Assembly: GCF_051172195.1 (NCBI RefSeq)
Contig: NZ_JBPJAQ010000003.1
Coordinates: forward strand, 558,001 to 622,000
Reading direction: 5' to 3'
Source: Paludibaculum fermentans_A
GTDB lineage: Bacteria > Acidobacteriota > Terriglobia > Bryobacterales > Bryobacteraceae
DNA length: 64,000 nt
Position numbers and translations under genes: made by a program. This document shows, piece after piece, positions 9,206 through 17,940 of this stretch; the stretch's first letter is position 1, and the number at the start of each line of letters is the position of its first letter. The notes beneath the pieces were generated by a model that worked only from the letters and a program-made list of their open reading frames with translations, was not told the DNA's origin and made no database searches.

Positions 9206-10237
9206 ATGGCAAAGTCTATGCGCATCGCAGTGGTCGGACTTGGCTTCATGGGGCTCACCCATCTGAAAGCCTACAAACGTATCCCCGGCGTCGACGTCGG
9301 CGCCGTAAGTTGTAATGATCCCAAGGTCCTGGCCGGAGACCTCTCCTCCATCCAGGGCAACCTCGACGTCGCCGGCGAGGCGGTCGACTTTCAATCGGCC
9401 CAGAAATTCGCCGACGCCCTCGAATGTGTGCGCGAGGCGGACGTAGACGCCGTGGACCTCTGCCTGCCCACGGCCATGCACGCGCCCATCGCCATCGCCG
9501 CCCTGCGCGCCGGCAAACACGTCCTCGTCGAGAAGCCCATGGCGCTCGATGCCGCGCAATGCGACGAGATGATGGCCGAGGCCGAAAAGGCCGGACGCCT
9601 GCTCATGAGCGCCCAGGTCCTGCGCTTCTTCCCCGCTTATACCCCGCTCATCGAAGCCGCCCAGGCCGGCAAACTCGGCGAGCCCCGCCACGCTCTATTC
9701 CGCCGCCGCTGCGCCGCACCCGGTTGGAGCGCCTGGCTCACCAATAAATCCACCTCCGGCGGCGGCGTCTTCGACCTCCTCATCCACGACGTCGACATGG
9801 CCCTCGTCTGCTTCGGCATGCCAACCGCTGTTTCGGCCACCGGCTATGAAGATCTCCCCGCCGGCGTCGACATGCTGACCGCGCAGCTCCACTACCCCTC
9901 GGGCTTCGCCGTCACCATCACCGGCGGCTGGCACCTGCCGTCCAACTACCCGTTCTCCATGGAGTACACCGTCGTCGGCCAGGACGCCGCCATCGAGTAC
10001 AGCTCCGCTGGCCGGCCGCCCCACTGGTACGGCCGCGGCGAGGAACGCGCCCTGCCGCTCTCTGACGTCGACGGGTACCAGGCCGAAATCGAATACTTCG
10101 TCCACTGCATCCAGACCGGCTCGAAGCCCGAACGCTGCACTCCGCAGTCCTCGGCCGCAGCCGTGAAATTGACCCGCCTTCTTGAAGAAGCACGGGCCCG
10201 TCAAGGAGAAATCTTGCCATGTCCATTCTCACTCTGA
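9206..10237 (+). CDS. Gfo/Idh/MocA family NAD(P)-dependent oxidoreductase
   Basis: 343 residues from ATG 9206. The N-terminal Rossmann fold shows IAVVGLGFMGLTH (GxGxxG type). The family Lys is in the EKPMAL motif, and the C-terminal substrate domain contains GGGVFDLLIHDVDMAL with the usual His-Asp. The enzyme should oxidise or reduce a cyclic polyol or sugar hydroxyl, as inositol or glucose-fructose oxidoreductases do. There is no signal peptide, unlike the three other Gfo/Idh proteins in this window, so it is cytoplasmic. Its 3' end overlaps the next gene (a sugar isomerase) by 19 bases, implying translational coupling and a shared pathway. The frame is open upstream to 9098, but the Rossmann motif fits ATG 9206. 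Confidence 0.88.
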   Translation: MAKSMRIAVVGLGFMGLTHLKAYKRIPGVDVGAVSCNDPKVLAGDLSSIQGNLDVAGEAVDFQSAQKFADALECVREADVDAVDLCLPTAMHAPIAIAALRAGKHVLVEKPMALDAAQCDEMMAEAEKAGRLLMSAQVLRFFPAYTPLIEAAQAGKLGEPRHALFRRRCAAPGWSAWLTNKSTSGGGVFDLLIHDVDMALVCFGMPTAVSATGYEDLPAGVDMLTAQLHYPSGFAVTITGGWHLPSNYPFSMEYTVVGQDAAIEYSSAGRPPHWYGRGEERALPLSDVDGYQAEIEYFVHCIQTGSKPERCTPQSSAAAVKLTRLLEEARARQGEILPCPFSL

Positions 10238-11064
10238 AAGACCGCGAAGTCGGTATCTTCTTCTGGGCCGAGCCCGACGCGCTGGCCACCCTGCGCACGG
10301 TGAAGTCCTGCGGCGTCGTCTCGGGCCAGTTGGCTATCGATGGCACCGTGCAGCTCACACCGCAGACCACCGACGCCTGGAAAGCCGCCATCGCCGCTGA
10401 AGACTTCCATGTCTTTACCGTCTTCGCCGCCTATGAAGGCGAAAGCTACGCCGACATCCCCACCGTCGTCCGCACCGTCGGCTTCATGCCCGCCGATACT
10501 CGTGCTGCCCGCGAATTGCGCACCCGCGAGGTCATCGATTTCGCCGCCGCGCTCGGTGTGAAGAGCTTCGGCTGCCATGTAGGCTTCATCCCGCACGACC
10601 CCACCCATCCCGAGTACATCGCTGTCCGCGATCTCGTCCGCCGCATCGCCGACTACGCCGCCACCTTCGGCATGACCTATTGCCTGGAAACCGGCCAGGA
10701 GCCGGCCGATCAGCTCCTCGCTTTCTTCGGCGACGTAGACCGCAGCAACGTCAAAATCAACTTCGATCCCGCCAACATGATCCTCTACGGTTCCGGCGAA
10801 CCCGTGGCCGCCTTTGAGCTCCTGGCCAGCCAGGTGATCAGTGTCCACGGCAAGGATGGCGACTGGCCCGATCCAGCCCAGCCCGGCTCCCTCGGTACGG
10901 AACGGATCCTGGGTGAAGGCTCCGTCAATATCCCCAAATTCATGGCGGCTCTGCGCGAAAAGGGCTACAACGGGCCCGTCTGCGTGGAGTCCGGAGTCCA
11001 CGGAGAAGAGCAGCGCTGGCAGACGCTCAGCAACGCAGTGAAGCTCCTCAATAGCCTGCGCTAA
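10219..11064 (+). CDS. Sugar phosphate isomerase/epimerase (AP-endonuclease-2-like TIM barrel)
   Basis: 281 residues with the xylose-isomerase-like TIM barrel pattern. Metal-ligand candidates are the Glu in TYCLETGQEP, the Asp and Asn in NINFDPANM-like KINFDPANM, the His in VISVHGKDGDW, and the Glu in GPVCVESGVHG. These resemble IolE, IolH and hydroxypyruvate isomerase. It probably interconverts the keto-sugar or inositol product of the overlapping Gfo/Idh enzyme. No signal peptide is present. The overlap of 19 bases with the upstream gene and the terminator 20 bases after its stop define a two-gene operon. The substrate is not determinable from sequence. Confidence 0.85.
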   Translation: MSILTLKDREVGIFFWAEPDALATLRTVKSCGVVSGQLAIDGTVQLTPQTTDAWKAAIAAEDFHVFTVFAAYEGESYADIPTVVRTVGFMPADTRAARELRTREVIDFAAALGVKSFGCHVGFIPHDPTHPEYIAVRDLVRRIADYAATFGMTYCLETGQEPADQLLAFFGDVDRSNVKINFDPANMILYGSGEPVAAFELLASQVISVHGKDGDWPDPAQPGSLGTERILGEGSVNIPKFMAALREKGYNGPVCVESGVHGEEQRWQTLSNAVKLLNSLR

Positions 11065-11083
11065 ATTGATTCTCAAACCGAAA

Positions 11084-11130
11084 GGGCCGCGGCCGGTGGA
11101 AATTCCGCCAGCTGCGGCCCCTCCTCATTT
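11084..11130 (+). terminator. Terminator-like hairpin after the Gfo/Idh-isomerase operon
   Basis: GGGCCGC (11084-11090) pairs with GCGGCCC (11114-11120), with a smaller GGTGGAA/TTCCGCC hairpin inside. A pyrimidine-rich CTCCTCATTTC tail follows. It lies 20 bases after the isomerase stop. Confidence 0.5.
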
Positions 11131-11254
11131 CAGGACGGTATCTCAAGCCTGTCAGATCCCCCAAAGTTGTCCACCGGTGCGGCCGGATTCTCTTGCTCAA
11201 ACCGCATTAATTCGAGGCACATTTCTTCGGGAGTCATTGTAGGATTGAGAGACC

Positions 11255-12205
11255 ATGCAGGCGCCGCCCTTTTTTCCACCCTGGGGACAGCAGACGGTAG
11301 AGGATGTCGCGGCGACTCAAGAGAATCTGGGCGTACCGCCACATTGGAAGATCAACCAGAATCTCGGCGCTGGGGCGCTGCGCAACACTTGGAACACATT
11401 CATTTCCAAGACACTCCAGGAAATCGGCGCCGTCCTCTGGCCTCCGTTTAGCTTTCAGGATCTGGATTGGCCACCCGGAACCGTACAGCAGCGTCTTCAG
11501 CTGACCGAAGCCGACCTGCTCATCCTGCTCGAACTGCAGAACCGGCCCGTGCAAATCATTGATGAGCTGATCTCCTCTCCTGTCAGTGGCCCCGTCGTCT
11601 CCAAGCATCGCGTGCATTTCGAACGCGAGGATCAGTCGTCCCTCGGAAGATTGCACGCTGAGTATGACGCCTCATTGCCGCCTGATCTGTTCGCGCAGAT
11701 TCCACTACTCATCGTGGAAGGCCTGAATAACAAAAGTGCTTCCACCGCGAAACAACTCAAACGCAATTTCCAGCGGCCTCGCGCGTACCAGATGGCAACC
11801 CTCTCCGGCATTCATAACTACAAATACCTGCATGCCGATACGGCTGACTCTCCGTCCATGGTCAGCGGGCATTCCCTGGCCGGTACCATTGCCGTGGGTA
11901 CGGTCATCGACACCTGGATCAAGAACAAGGTCCGCCTCAGCCAGGGCTCCTGGATTGCTCTCCAGCAATATGCCGTGGACATCGGTGACCGCCGCGTCTA
12001 CGCTGGGGTTCACTATCCCGGTGACAACCTGGCCTCCTGGATCACCACGATGAAGCTCGGGAAAGAAGTGTTTGAGTCTCCGCAAACGCTCCAACACCTT
12101 TATGACGCGATCACGAAGAACTCGTATGTCTACAGTTTGATCGTGAAGTCGCGTCACATAGCCTACGAGCCTGCGCTGGAACTGCTCCATTCCCTGAAGC
12201 CTTAG
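11255..12205 (+). CDS. PAP2/haloperoxidase-fold phosphatase-like protein
   Basis: 316 residues. The C-terminal half carries the PAP2 active-site set: R174-P175 in a KRNFQRPR stretch (motif 1), P200-S-M-V-S-G-H206 (motif 2), and R247-x5-H253-x3-D257 in RRVYAGVHYPGD (motif 3). His206 and His253 are the expected nucleophile and acid/base, so the site is intact. The N-terminal 150 residues are not recognised. No signal peptide or membrane segment is obvious, which points to the soluble haloperoxidase/acid phosphatase group rather than a lipid phosphatase. Its last 4 bases overlap the end of the convergent OGT-like gene. The substrate is unknown; a phosphatase beside a kinase operon is notable but may be coincidental. 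Confidence 0.78.
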   Translation: MQAPPFFPPWGQQTVEDVAATQENLGVPPHWKINQNLGAGALRNTWNTFISKTLQEIGAVLWPPFSFQDLDWPPGTVQQRLQLTEADLLILLELQNRPVQIIDELISSPVSGPVVSKHRVHFEREDQSSLGRLHAEYDASLPPDLFAQIPLLIVEGLNNKSASTAKQLKRNFQRPRAYQMATLSGIHNYKYLHADTADSPSMVSGHSLAGTIAVGTVIDTWIKNKVRLSQGSWIALQQYAVDIGDRRVYAGVHYPGDNLASWITTMKLGKEVFESPQTLQHLYDAITKNSYVYSLIVKSRHIAYEPALELLHSLKP

Positions 12206-14040
12206 CTCCTGCCCGCGGCCGCCAGATACGCGTGCTCTACTTCTTTTCCAACGGTCCTCGGGCTGAGATGCTTTCTCACGAGTCCTCGAAGATTTCTACG
12301 CAATTCGACGAGATCTGAGATCCGCCCTGCCTGCCGCGCTGCCACTGCTGCGTATTCTTTGACACTCGACGCAGTCCAATCCTCCAAGCCTAATCGGGCC
12401 ATCAGGGAATAGCCGACCCGCGAGACGTGCGTGTCTCCTGCCATCGTCACCGTGGGCACGCCCATCCAAAGGCTGTCGCACGTTGTTGTCTGGCCGTTGT
12501 AGGGGAATGTGTCCAAGGCAATGTCGAACTCGCGCCGGATTGCGAGATACTTCGCGCGTCGCAGATTCCCGCCCAATTGAATGCGATCGGGTGAGACGCC
12601 ACGCTTGCGGAATTCGCCCAGCAAGCGCTGCGACGCAGCGGAGTTCCGGTTCTCCAGGTCCTCGCTGTTGTAGCGCAGAATCAGCCGGGACCGTGGAGTC
12701 TCCAAAAGCGCCCCAGCCAGGCAGTCGAACACGACGTTGTTCAATTTCAGCGCCTTCTGCAGGACCCCGAACGTGATGAATCCATTCCGCACGGCTGGAG
12801 GCGGCGCGACGGCCGGAGCAAAGGGAATGCCCATGAAGGGCAGATATCCGCCCGCGAGGTGCCACGGCCGCTCAACGTACTTACGCGGGCTGCCGGCCGG
12901 ATCGATCCACCGGTCAGTGAATATGTAGTCGATCTCCTGGACGCCGGTCGTGCTGGGATGGTTTGGATAGCTGAAGGATACGGGCGCCGGTCTCTGCCGG
13001 AAGACCGCCAGCCGCTGGTCGTCAAAGTGGCCGGAAAGGTCGACCAGTACATCGATCCCATCCCGCCTGACCTGGTCCGCGATCCGATCGTCACTCCAGT
13101 TCGACACGCTGTGGAAGCGCGTGGTCAACGCCCGGAACTCGTCGGTTCGGTCGTCTTCGCGCGCTCGCGAATGGTAGCCGTAAATGTTCACGGCTTCCGG
13201 GTTGTGGTACTTCACCAGAGGGAAGACGAAGTAATAAGCGGGGACTCTCGTAAACTCCCCCGTGAGGTAGCCGACACGCAGCTTGCCCCTGGAGCGGACC
13301 GGCCGTGCTGGCGCCATCGAGGCCTTGGGCGCTGGTGTGTATTTCCGGATCCAACCGCCGATCCTCCTGCACTCCGCCGCCGGAGTCTGGCTGGGCGAGC
13401 CCAGGGAGTAGTAGATCCGCATAGAGTCGATCTGCGCGAGGCTCAACCGTGCCTCCCGTTTCAGGTGGTCGCACGCGCGAGCCCCCTCGCTTTGGTCAAA
13501 CAGGATCTCGGCCAGGATCGAATGGGCGGTGGGGCACCTTGGATTCCTGCGCAGCACCCGCTGGATGTCCGGCAGGATAGACTCCAGGTCGCCTGCTTCC
13601 CCTGCCGCCAGGTACAGCCCTTCCAGCGCAACCGCCAGGCGGTGACCCGTCTCGATCAGCCGCCGATACTCCGCGACCGAGTCCTTCGCTCGTCCGCTCT
13701 GGCGTAACGCCGCTGCTAGTCCCAGTGCGCTTTCGTGATCCTCGGGATCCAGGGACAACGCCCGCCGAAATCGCGCGCAGGCGGCCCGCCACCTGCCGGC
13801 GCGGAACAGCAGGACGCCCAGGTCCGATTGAATGATAGGCGAGGCAGGGAATCGCCGTGTGAGGTTGGCGAGGATTCGCTCGGACTCGGACGTCCTGCCC
13901 AATTCCGCGGCGCACAGCGCTTGCAGCCGGCTCCGTTCGGGCTCCAGTTGGTCAGCTGAAGCGGCCAGCATCGCTTCCGCACGGGTGTGGCGCCCGGCCG
14001 CTCTGTGACCGAGCGCCATCGACAGGGACTGTCTGGACAT
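12202..14040 (-). CDS. TPR protein with O-GlcNAc-transferase (SPINDLY/OGT, GT41) catalytic domain
   Basis: 612 residues. The first 200 or so form TPR-like helical pairs. The rest matches the GT41 catalytic region: RVGYLTGEF, the His-containing VLVDLSGHFDDQRL, SYPNHPSTTG, FGVLQKALKLN with the UDP-contacting Lys, and the hallmark FDIALDTFPYNGQTTTCDSLWMGVPTVTM. GT41 enzymes transfer GlcNAc or another sugar from a nucleotide sugar to Ser/Thr of proteins. There is no signal peptide, so it acts in the cytoplasm. Its ATG lies 4 bases after the stop of the repeat-protein gene, so translation should be coupled. It is the last gene of the sigma/kinase/repeat/OGT operon. The repeat protein is an obvious candidate substrate (inference). 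Confidence 0.85.
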   Translation of the reverse strand: MSRQSLSMALGHRAAGRHTRAEAMLAASADQLEPERSRLQALCAAELGRTSESERILANLTRRFPASPIIQSDLGVLLFRAGRWRAACARFRRALSLDPEDHESALGLAAALRQSGRAKDSVAEYRRLIETGHRLAVALEGLYLAAGEAGDLESILPDIQRVLRRNPRCPTAHSILAEILFDQSEGARACDHLKREARLSLAQIDSMRIYYSLGSPSQTPAAECRRIGGWIRKYTPAPKASMAPARPVRSRGKLRVGYLTGEFTRVPAYYFVFPLVKYHNPEAVNIYGYHSRAREDDRTDEFRALTTRFHSVSNWSDDRIADQVRRDGIDVLVDLSGHFDDQRLAVFRQRPAPVSFSYPNHPSTTGVQEIDYIFTDRWIDPAGSPRKYVERPWHLAGGYLPFMGIPFAPAVAPPPAVRNGFITFGVLQKALKLNNVVFDCLAGALLETPRSRLILRYNSEDLENRNSAASQRLLGEFRKRGVSPDRIQLGGNLRRAKYLAIRREFDIALDTFPYNGQTTTCDSLWMGVPTVTMAGDTHVSRVGYSLMARLGLEDWTASSVKEYAAVAARQAGRISDLVELRRNLRGLVRKHLSPRTVGKEVEHAYLAAAGRS

Positions 14041-14044
14041 CGGA

Positions 14045-14521
14045 TCAGGGTTTCTTTCGAGGAGGGCGCTTCTCGTGCCCGACGTCCTCTTTCACGCCAC
14101 GCCGAGCCCGCTCATGCCCGACATCTTCGGTGACGAGACGCCGCGACCGCTCGTGCCCGACATCTTCGGTGACAAGGCGCCGAGCCCGCTCATGCCCGAC
14201 ATCCTCGGTGACAAGGCGCCGAGCCCGCTCATGCCCGACATCTTCGGTGACAAGGCGCCGCGACCGCTCGTGCCCGACATCTTCGGTGACAACGCGCCGC
14301 TCCCTCTCATGCCCGACATCTTCCTTGACCGGGCGCTTGGACTTCTCATGTCCAACATCCTCCGGATTGGGCCGCGCCGACTTTTTGGGGTGCGGATCCC
14401 TGTTCGCCTTCTTCTCGTGACCCGGATCTGCTTTCTTCTTACCGGTCTTTGGGGCTGTTAGTTCGACAGTCGACAGTTTCTGTCTTGGCGCCTTGGGGGC
14501 AGGCTTTTTCTTTTTGGCCAT
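14045..14521 (-). CDS. Basic, disordered 13-residue-repeat protein
   Basis: 158 residues. It begins MAKKKKPAPKAPRQK and ends PPRKKP, and it is Lys/Arg-rich throughout its N-terminal 55 residues, like an H1-type tail. From about residue 56 there are eight copies of EDVGHE in a 13-residue period (consensus EDVGHERxRRLVT). Each full unit has a Thr next to Glu-Asp, and several have a Ser before the Arg pair. No hydrophobic core is visible, so disorder is likely. It sits between the Ser/Thr kinase (30 bases upstream) and the OGT-like enzyme (4 bases downstream), both of which modify Ser/Thr. I do not recognise a family. A role as shared substrate, nucleic-acid-binding protein or scaffold is inference. 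Confidence 0.75.
   Translation of the reverse strand: MAKKKKPAPKAPRQKLSTVELTAPKTGKKKADPGHEKKANRDPHPKKSARPNPEDVGHEKSKRPVKEDVGHERERRVVTEDVGHERSRRLVTEDVGHERARRLVTEDVGHERARRLVTEDVGHERSRRLVTEDVGHERARRGVKEDVGHEKRPPRKKP
14077..14349. repeat. Seven tandem 39-bp coding repeats
   Basis: Units begin at 14077, 14116, 14155, 14194, 14233, 14272 and 14311, exactly 39 bases apart, with a diverged eighth at 14350. The central units are nearly identical at the nucleotide level, including third codon positions, which suggests recent duplication. They encode the 13-residue EDVGHE units. Confidence 0.95.
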
Positions 14522-14551
14522 TGAAATGCCATCCTTTCCAACCGAGGTCTC

Positions 14552-17128
14552 TTACACTTGCATCGTCCGAAGCACGGCCTGATATCGGGCATTTGCGCTG
14601 AGTACTCGAAAAAACGGATTCGTTCGAATATACATCAGCACCCGGTCCCTACGGGAAACAGCTAATTCGATTAAGTCCATCGCTCTGTCGTGTTGTCCAA
14701 GCGCCGCATATGCGCGTGCAATGGTGGCCGGAGAAACCCGTCCGTCCCCCATGTTTGCCTCCAGCCTCGCAATGTAAGGCGCGGCCGCGGTGGCATCTCC
14801 AGCCAGGGCATAATACAGGGAATACATTCGATCGGAACTCCGCATCCCAGGCTGCACCGTTCGTGCTGATTTGCGCTCCGCCTGCTCCACTGCGGCTGCA
14901 TGTTCCATCGCGATCCGGAAATGCTCCGTCCGTTCCGGGCCGCTGCTGAGCCAACCCTGGTAGGCATGGACATTGCCCGTCTGCTGCCGGCCGACTTGGG
15001 AATTCCGAACCCGGATCGCTTCCTCCTGCACCCTGATCGCTTCCGCGTAATTCCCGCAGAAAAAGAGGCCAATGCTGTACCCATTTCTGACGATCTGATC
15101 GAATGGGTCGAGATCCATCGCCCGGTGGTACCTCTCCAACACCTCCGGAGTCGTGCCAAACTGCAGCAACATGCCGGCATACCAGGCCTGCCCGCGGCCA
15201 TGATCGGGCCGCAGCCGGAAGACCTCCTCGTAGCTCGCGCGCGCTCCATCCCAGTCCCAGGCCATCTGTCGAAACGATGCCAGCACCAGGTGTGTCTCCG
15301 GGAACTGAGGTCCCTCGCGCACAGCCCGGTCGGCGTACCCATGGCCCGCCAGCAGCAGTTCCGCTGTCGAATGGTACGATGCTTCGATCAGGCCGATATG
15401 CGCCTCCGCCATCGCCGCATAGGCCAAACCGAAGTGCGCATCCAGGCGCAGCGCATTCTCAAGATGCTGGATGCCCCGCAGCGTGTCCTCCAGAACTCTC
15501 GACCGCAACATGTGGATCGCCTGGAAATAATCCTGGAACGCCTGCGGGCTGGTCGTGACTGGCGGTATCTCCCCGCTCTGGCCGGAAATGACGGCAGCAG
15601 CGGAGTAGAGCGGACGTACCCGCCGCAACCCGCGTACAGCCGCCAGCACCACTTGCTGCTGCACCTTCCTCAGGTCGCCGCCCGTCCGCGGTTGGCGCTC
15701 GGTCCAGATCACAGCCGCCTTCGAGAGGTCGGTCATGTTCAGGACAATGCTCCCGTCCGGCTGCACTGCGCCGGCCAGCGCGAACTGGGCCGGCAGTTGT
15801 TGCGGAGCATTCCGCCGGGGCTCGGGGTGCCGCAGAATCCTGTACCCGCCGATGGAAGCGAGTTGGCGGACCATCTCGATCCACAGGCCGCCAGCCAGGT
15901 AGTCCAGGCCCTTGTCTCCACTCAGATTCTCAATCGGAAAGACCACAATGGGGATTGTCCGGGATTGCCACAATGCCAGCCCTGCCAGGGAAGCGGTGAG
16001 GCCCGCGCCGGCGATCACCGCCGCCCGGCGTCGCGTAAAGGCGGAGGAGCGCAGGCTGATCGTGCCGCGCAACAGCCCTTCGACGATAGCTGCGCTCGCG
16101 GGTCTGCGCGCCGGATCGCGATGCAGGCAGGTTCGCGTAGTTTCATCCCAACGGCTGCTGATGGCCGGGTTCCGCTGCCTGGGCGACGGAGTTGGACCGT
16201 CGGCGCGGCGCGTCAGCTGTTCCAGATTCTCCGCGATGCCGTAAGGCTTCTCCCCCGTGGCCAGTTCGAAAAGGATGACGCCCAGCGCGTATATGTCGGT
16301 CGGAACGCCTGCCCGCGCACCGGAGAATATCTCCGGCGCCAGATAATCCGGGGTTCCGAAGAGATCGCCCACCGTTCGGTCCCCCTCCATCCCGCTGAAG
16401 GCCGCCTGTCTTCGGGAAAGGCCGAAATCGGTAATCACCGCCCGCGGACCGTCGGCTCCCGGGACCAGAATTACGTTGGCCGCCTTGAGGTCGCGATGGA
16501 TGATTCCACACTTGTGGGCGGCGTCCAGCCCCGCGCAGAGCTGCACCGCAATGTGAAAGGCCAGCGTATCGGGGATCCTGGAGTCCGTGGCCAGATAGTC
16601 CCGCAACGTGGGGCCATTCAGCAGTTCCATCGCCAGGATGACCACCTCCCCCCTGTCTCCGTCCAACGAGTGCCGCACCAGGTCGTGAATCCGGCAGACG
16701 TTGCGGTGGGTGACCTCCCGGGCCAGCAGAGCCTCCTGGCGTAAGCGTTGCTGGGCAAATGGATCGTCGATGCCATTCAACTGGACTGTCTTGATGGCCA
16801 CCTCGATATTCATCTCCCCATCAAACGCAGAGAACACCTCGCCCATGCCCCCTCGGCCAATCAGCCTGTCCACCCGGTACCGGTTCGCCACCAGGTCCCC
16901 TGGCGCGAAAACAGGCCGCGCTTGCGGCCTCAGGCCCAGCATCGACGCGGCCGATGTCTCCAGCAGCGGCTCTGCCTGTTCGCCCAGTTCCAGCAACCGG
17001 ATCACTTCCCTGATCGCCTCTGGCTCGGTGCCGCTGCAGCTCTCGAACCACCGTTCACGGGTCTCCGGAGGCAATTCGAGTGCCTGCTCGTAGAGCGCAT
17101 ACACTCTTTGCCATCTCTCCGGAGTCAT
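14552..17128 (-). CDS. Ser/Thr protein kinase with TM helix, TolB-like and TPR C-terminus
   Basis: 858 residues. A helical N-terminus (1-75) precedes a complete Hanks kinase domain: GRGGMGEVF at 91-99, catalytic Lys113, HRDLKAAN at 211-218 and DFG at 234-236. A hydrophobic segment near residue 370 is likely to cross the membrane. The remainder contains a TolB-like beta/alpha region (IVVFPIENLSGDKG, LAGAVQPDGS) and TPR repeats. It should phosphorylate Ser/Thr in the cytoplasm in response to an extracytoplasmic signal. It lies 68 bases downstream of the ECF sigma gene and 30 bases upstream of the repeat-protein gene, all on one strand. Kinases beside ECF genes control the sigma factor by phosphorylation in the ECF43 example (EcfP/PknT). 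Confidence 0.9.
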   Translation of the reverse strand: MTPERWQRVYALYEQALELPPETRERWFESCSGTEPEAIREVIRLLELGEQAEPLLETSAASMLGLRPQARPVFAPGDLVANRYRVDRLIGRGGMGEVFSAFDGEMNIEVAIKTVQLNGIDDPFAQQRLRQEALLAREVTHRNVCRIHDLVRHSLDGDRGEVVILAMELLNGPTLRDYLATDSRIPDTLAFHIAVQLCAGLDAAHKCGIIHRDLKAANVILVPGADGPRAVITDFGLSRRQAAFSGMEGDRTVGDLFGTPDYLAPEIFSGARAGVPTDIYALGVILFELATGEKPYGIAENLEQLTRRADGPTPSPRQRNPAISSRWDETTRTCLHRDPARRPASAAIVEGLLRGTISLRSSAFTRRRAAVIAGAGLTASLAGLALWQSRTIPIVVFPIENLSGDKGLDYLAGGLWIEMVRQLASIGGYRILRHPEPRRNAPQQLPAQFALAGAVQPDGSIVLNMTDLSKAAVIWTERQPRTGGDLRKVQQQVVLAAVRGLRRVRPLYSAAAVISGQSGEIPPVTTSPQAFQDYFQAIHMLRSRVLEDTLRGIQHLENALRLDAHFGLAYAAMAEAHIGLIEASYHSTAELLLAGHGYADRAVREGPQFPETHLVLASFRQMAWDWDGARASYEEVFRLRPDHGRGQAWYAGMLLQFGTTPEVLERYHRAMDLDPFDQIVRNGYSIGLFFCGNYAEAIRVQEEAIRVRNSQVGRQQTGNVHAYQGWLSSGPERTEHFRIAMEHAAAVEQAERKSARTVQPGMRSSDRMYSLYYALAGDATAAAPYIARLEANMGDGRVSPATIARAYAALGQHDRAMDLIELAVSRRDRVLMYIRTNPFFRVLSANARYQAVLRTMQV

Positions 17129-17196
17129 TCGTTCAGTGCCTCAAATGGTAGAAGCGTAGACTACTGGTCGAAGGGGTCAATTGTTTCGCCGGACTC

Positions 17197-17772
17197 CTAT
17201 GCGGAATCCGCGCGCCGCGACAACTCTCCGGTCAGCCAGGCCTTCGCAACATTCCAGTCACGCTTGACAGTTCGCGACGCGATGCCCATGTAGTCGCCAA
17301 TCTCTTCCACTGAGAGTCCCGCAAAGAAACGCATCTCGACCACCTGCGCCTGGCGCGGCGCGAAGATGCGGAGCCTGTCCAGCGCCTCGTCCAGGGCCAG
17401 CACCATCTCCAGTCCCCCGCCGGTGACCATCATTTCGTCGCTCAACTCCACCCGCTTGTTGGCGCCGCCTCGCTTGGCGGCCTTCCTCTGCCGCGCATAA
17501 TCCGTCAGCACTTTGCGCATTACGTGCGATGATGTCGCAAAAAAGTGGGTGCGCCCGGCCCATCCACTGGCAGGTGGTGTTGTCAGACGGATAAAAGCTT
17601 CATTTACCAGCGCGGTCGGCTGCAGCGTATGCCCGGCCCGCTCGTTTTTCAGATACCGCGCAGCCAGGCGGTGGAGTTCCATATATATGTGGGGGACCAG
17701 TTCAGCCTCGGCCGACCGGTCTCCCTCTGAGAGGCGGTTCAACAGACCCGTGATCTCAACTTGCGTAGACAT
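17197..17772 (-). CDS. ECF-type RNA polymerase sigma factor (TIGR02999-like)
   Basis: 191 residues from ATG 17772. Region 2 shows HTLQPTALVNEAFIRL, THFFATSSHVMRKVLTDYARQ and KAAKRGG. Region 4 has APRQAQVVEMRFFAGLSVEEIGDYMGIASRTVKRDWNVAKAWL, a clear helix-turn-helix. This is the sigma family common in Acidobacteria and Planctomycetes. The frame is open to 17919, but that extension is outside the family and poorly conserved in character. No anti-sigma gene is present; the adjacent kinase is the likely partner. A perfect palindrome lies 14 bases upstream of the ATG. It is the first gene of the kinase/repeat/OGT operon. Confidence 0.9.
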   Translation of the reverse strand: MSTQVEITGLLNRLSEGDRSAEAELVPHIYMELHRLAARYLKNERAGHTLQPTALVNEAFIRLTTPPASGWAGRTHFFATSSHVMRKVLTDYARQRKAAKRGGANKRVELSDEMMVTGGGLEMVLALDEALDRLRIFAPRQAQVVEMRFFAGLSVEEIGDYMGIASRTVKRDWNVAKAWLTGELSRRADSA

Positions 17773-17786
17773 GACCGATGAATAGA

Positions 17787-17800
17787 TCGAGTGTACTCGA
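17787..17800. promoter_or_regulatory. Perfect palindrome in front of the ECF sigma gene
   Basis: TCGAGT-GT-ACTCGA lies 14 bases upstream of the sigma factor ATG (17772). Its position in the leader or core promoter suggests a repressor site controlling the operon. The binding protein is unknown. Confidence 0.35.
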
Positions 17801-17940
17801 GATTTGCGGGATTGTTGCCAAGTGGATTGTAGAAACATACTAAATTGAGGGCTGTGGCCTGACATTGATCGGCATCTTCGATTTGTCCAGCCGCCGCACT
17901 GCCCCTCGCGAGATGTCATTGTTCAGAGTTGGCAGGCCAT

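Noticed and set aside
11130..11237. 35-residue minus-strand ORF (MTPEEMCLELMRFEQ start)
   Set aside because: Composition is protein-like, but the frame only reaches the edge of the PAP2 gene. There is no ribosome site and no context.
14077..14349. CRISPR array
   Set aside because: The 39-base units are contiguous without spacers and are in a coding frame.
14075..14461. Plus-strand 128-residue repeat ORF over the repeat region
   Set aside because: It is the complement of the 13-residue repeat gene. The minus-strand reading has a start, a ribosome site context and operon spacing; the plus strand does not.
12202..17772. Anti-phage defence operon
   Set aside because: No nuclease, toxin, NTPase or membrane effector is present. 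Protein modification and sigma control fit better.
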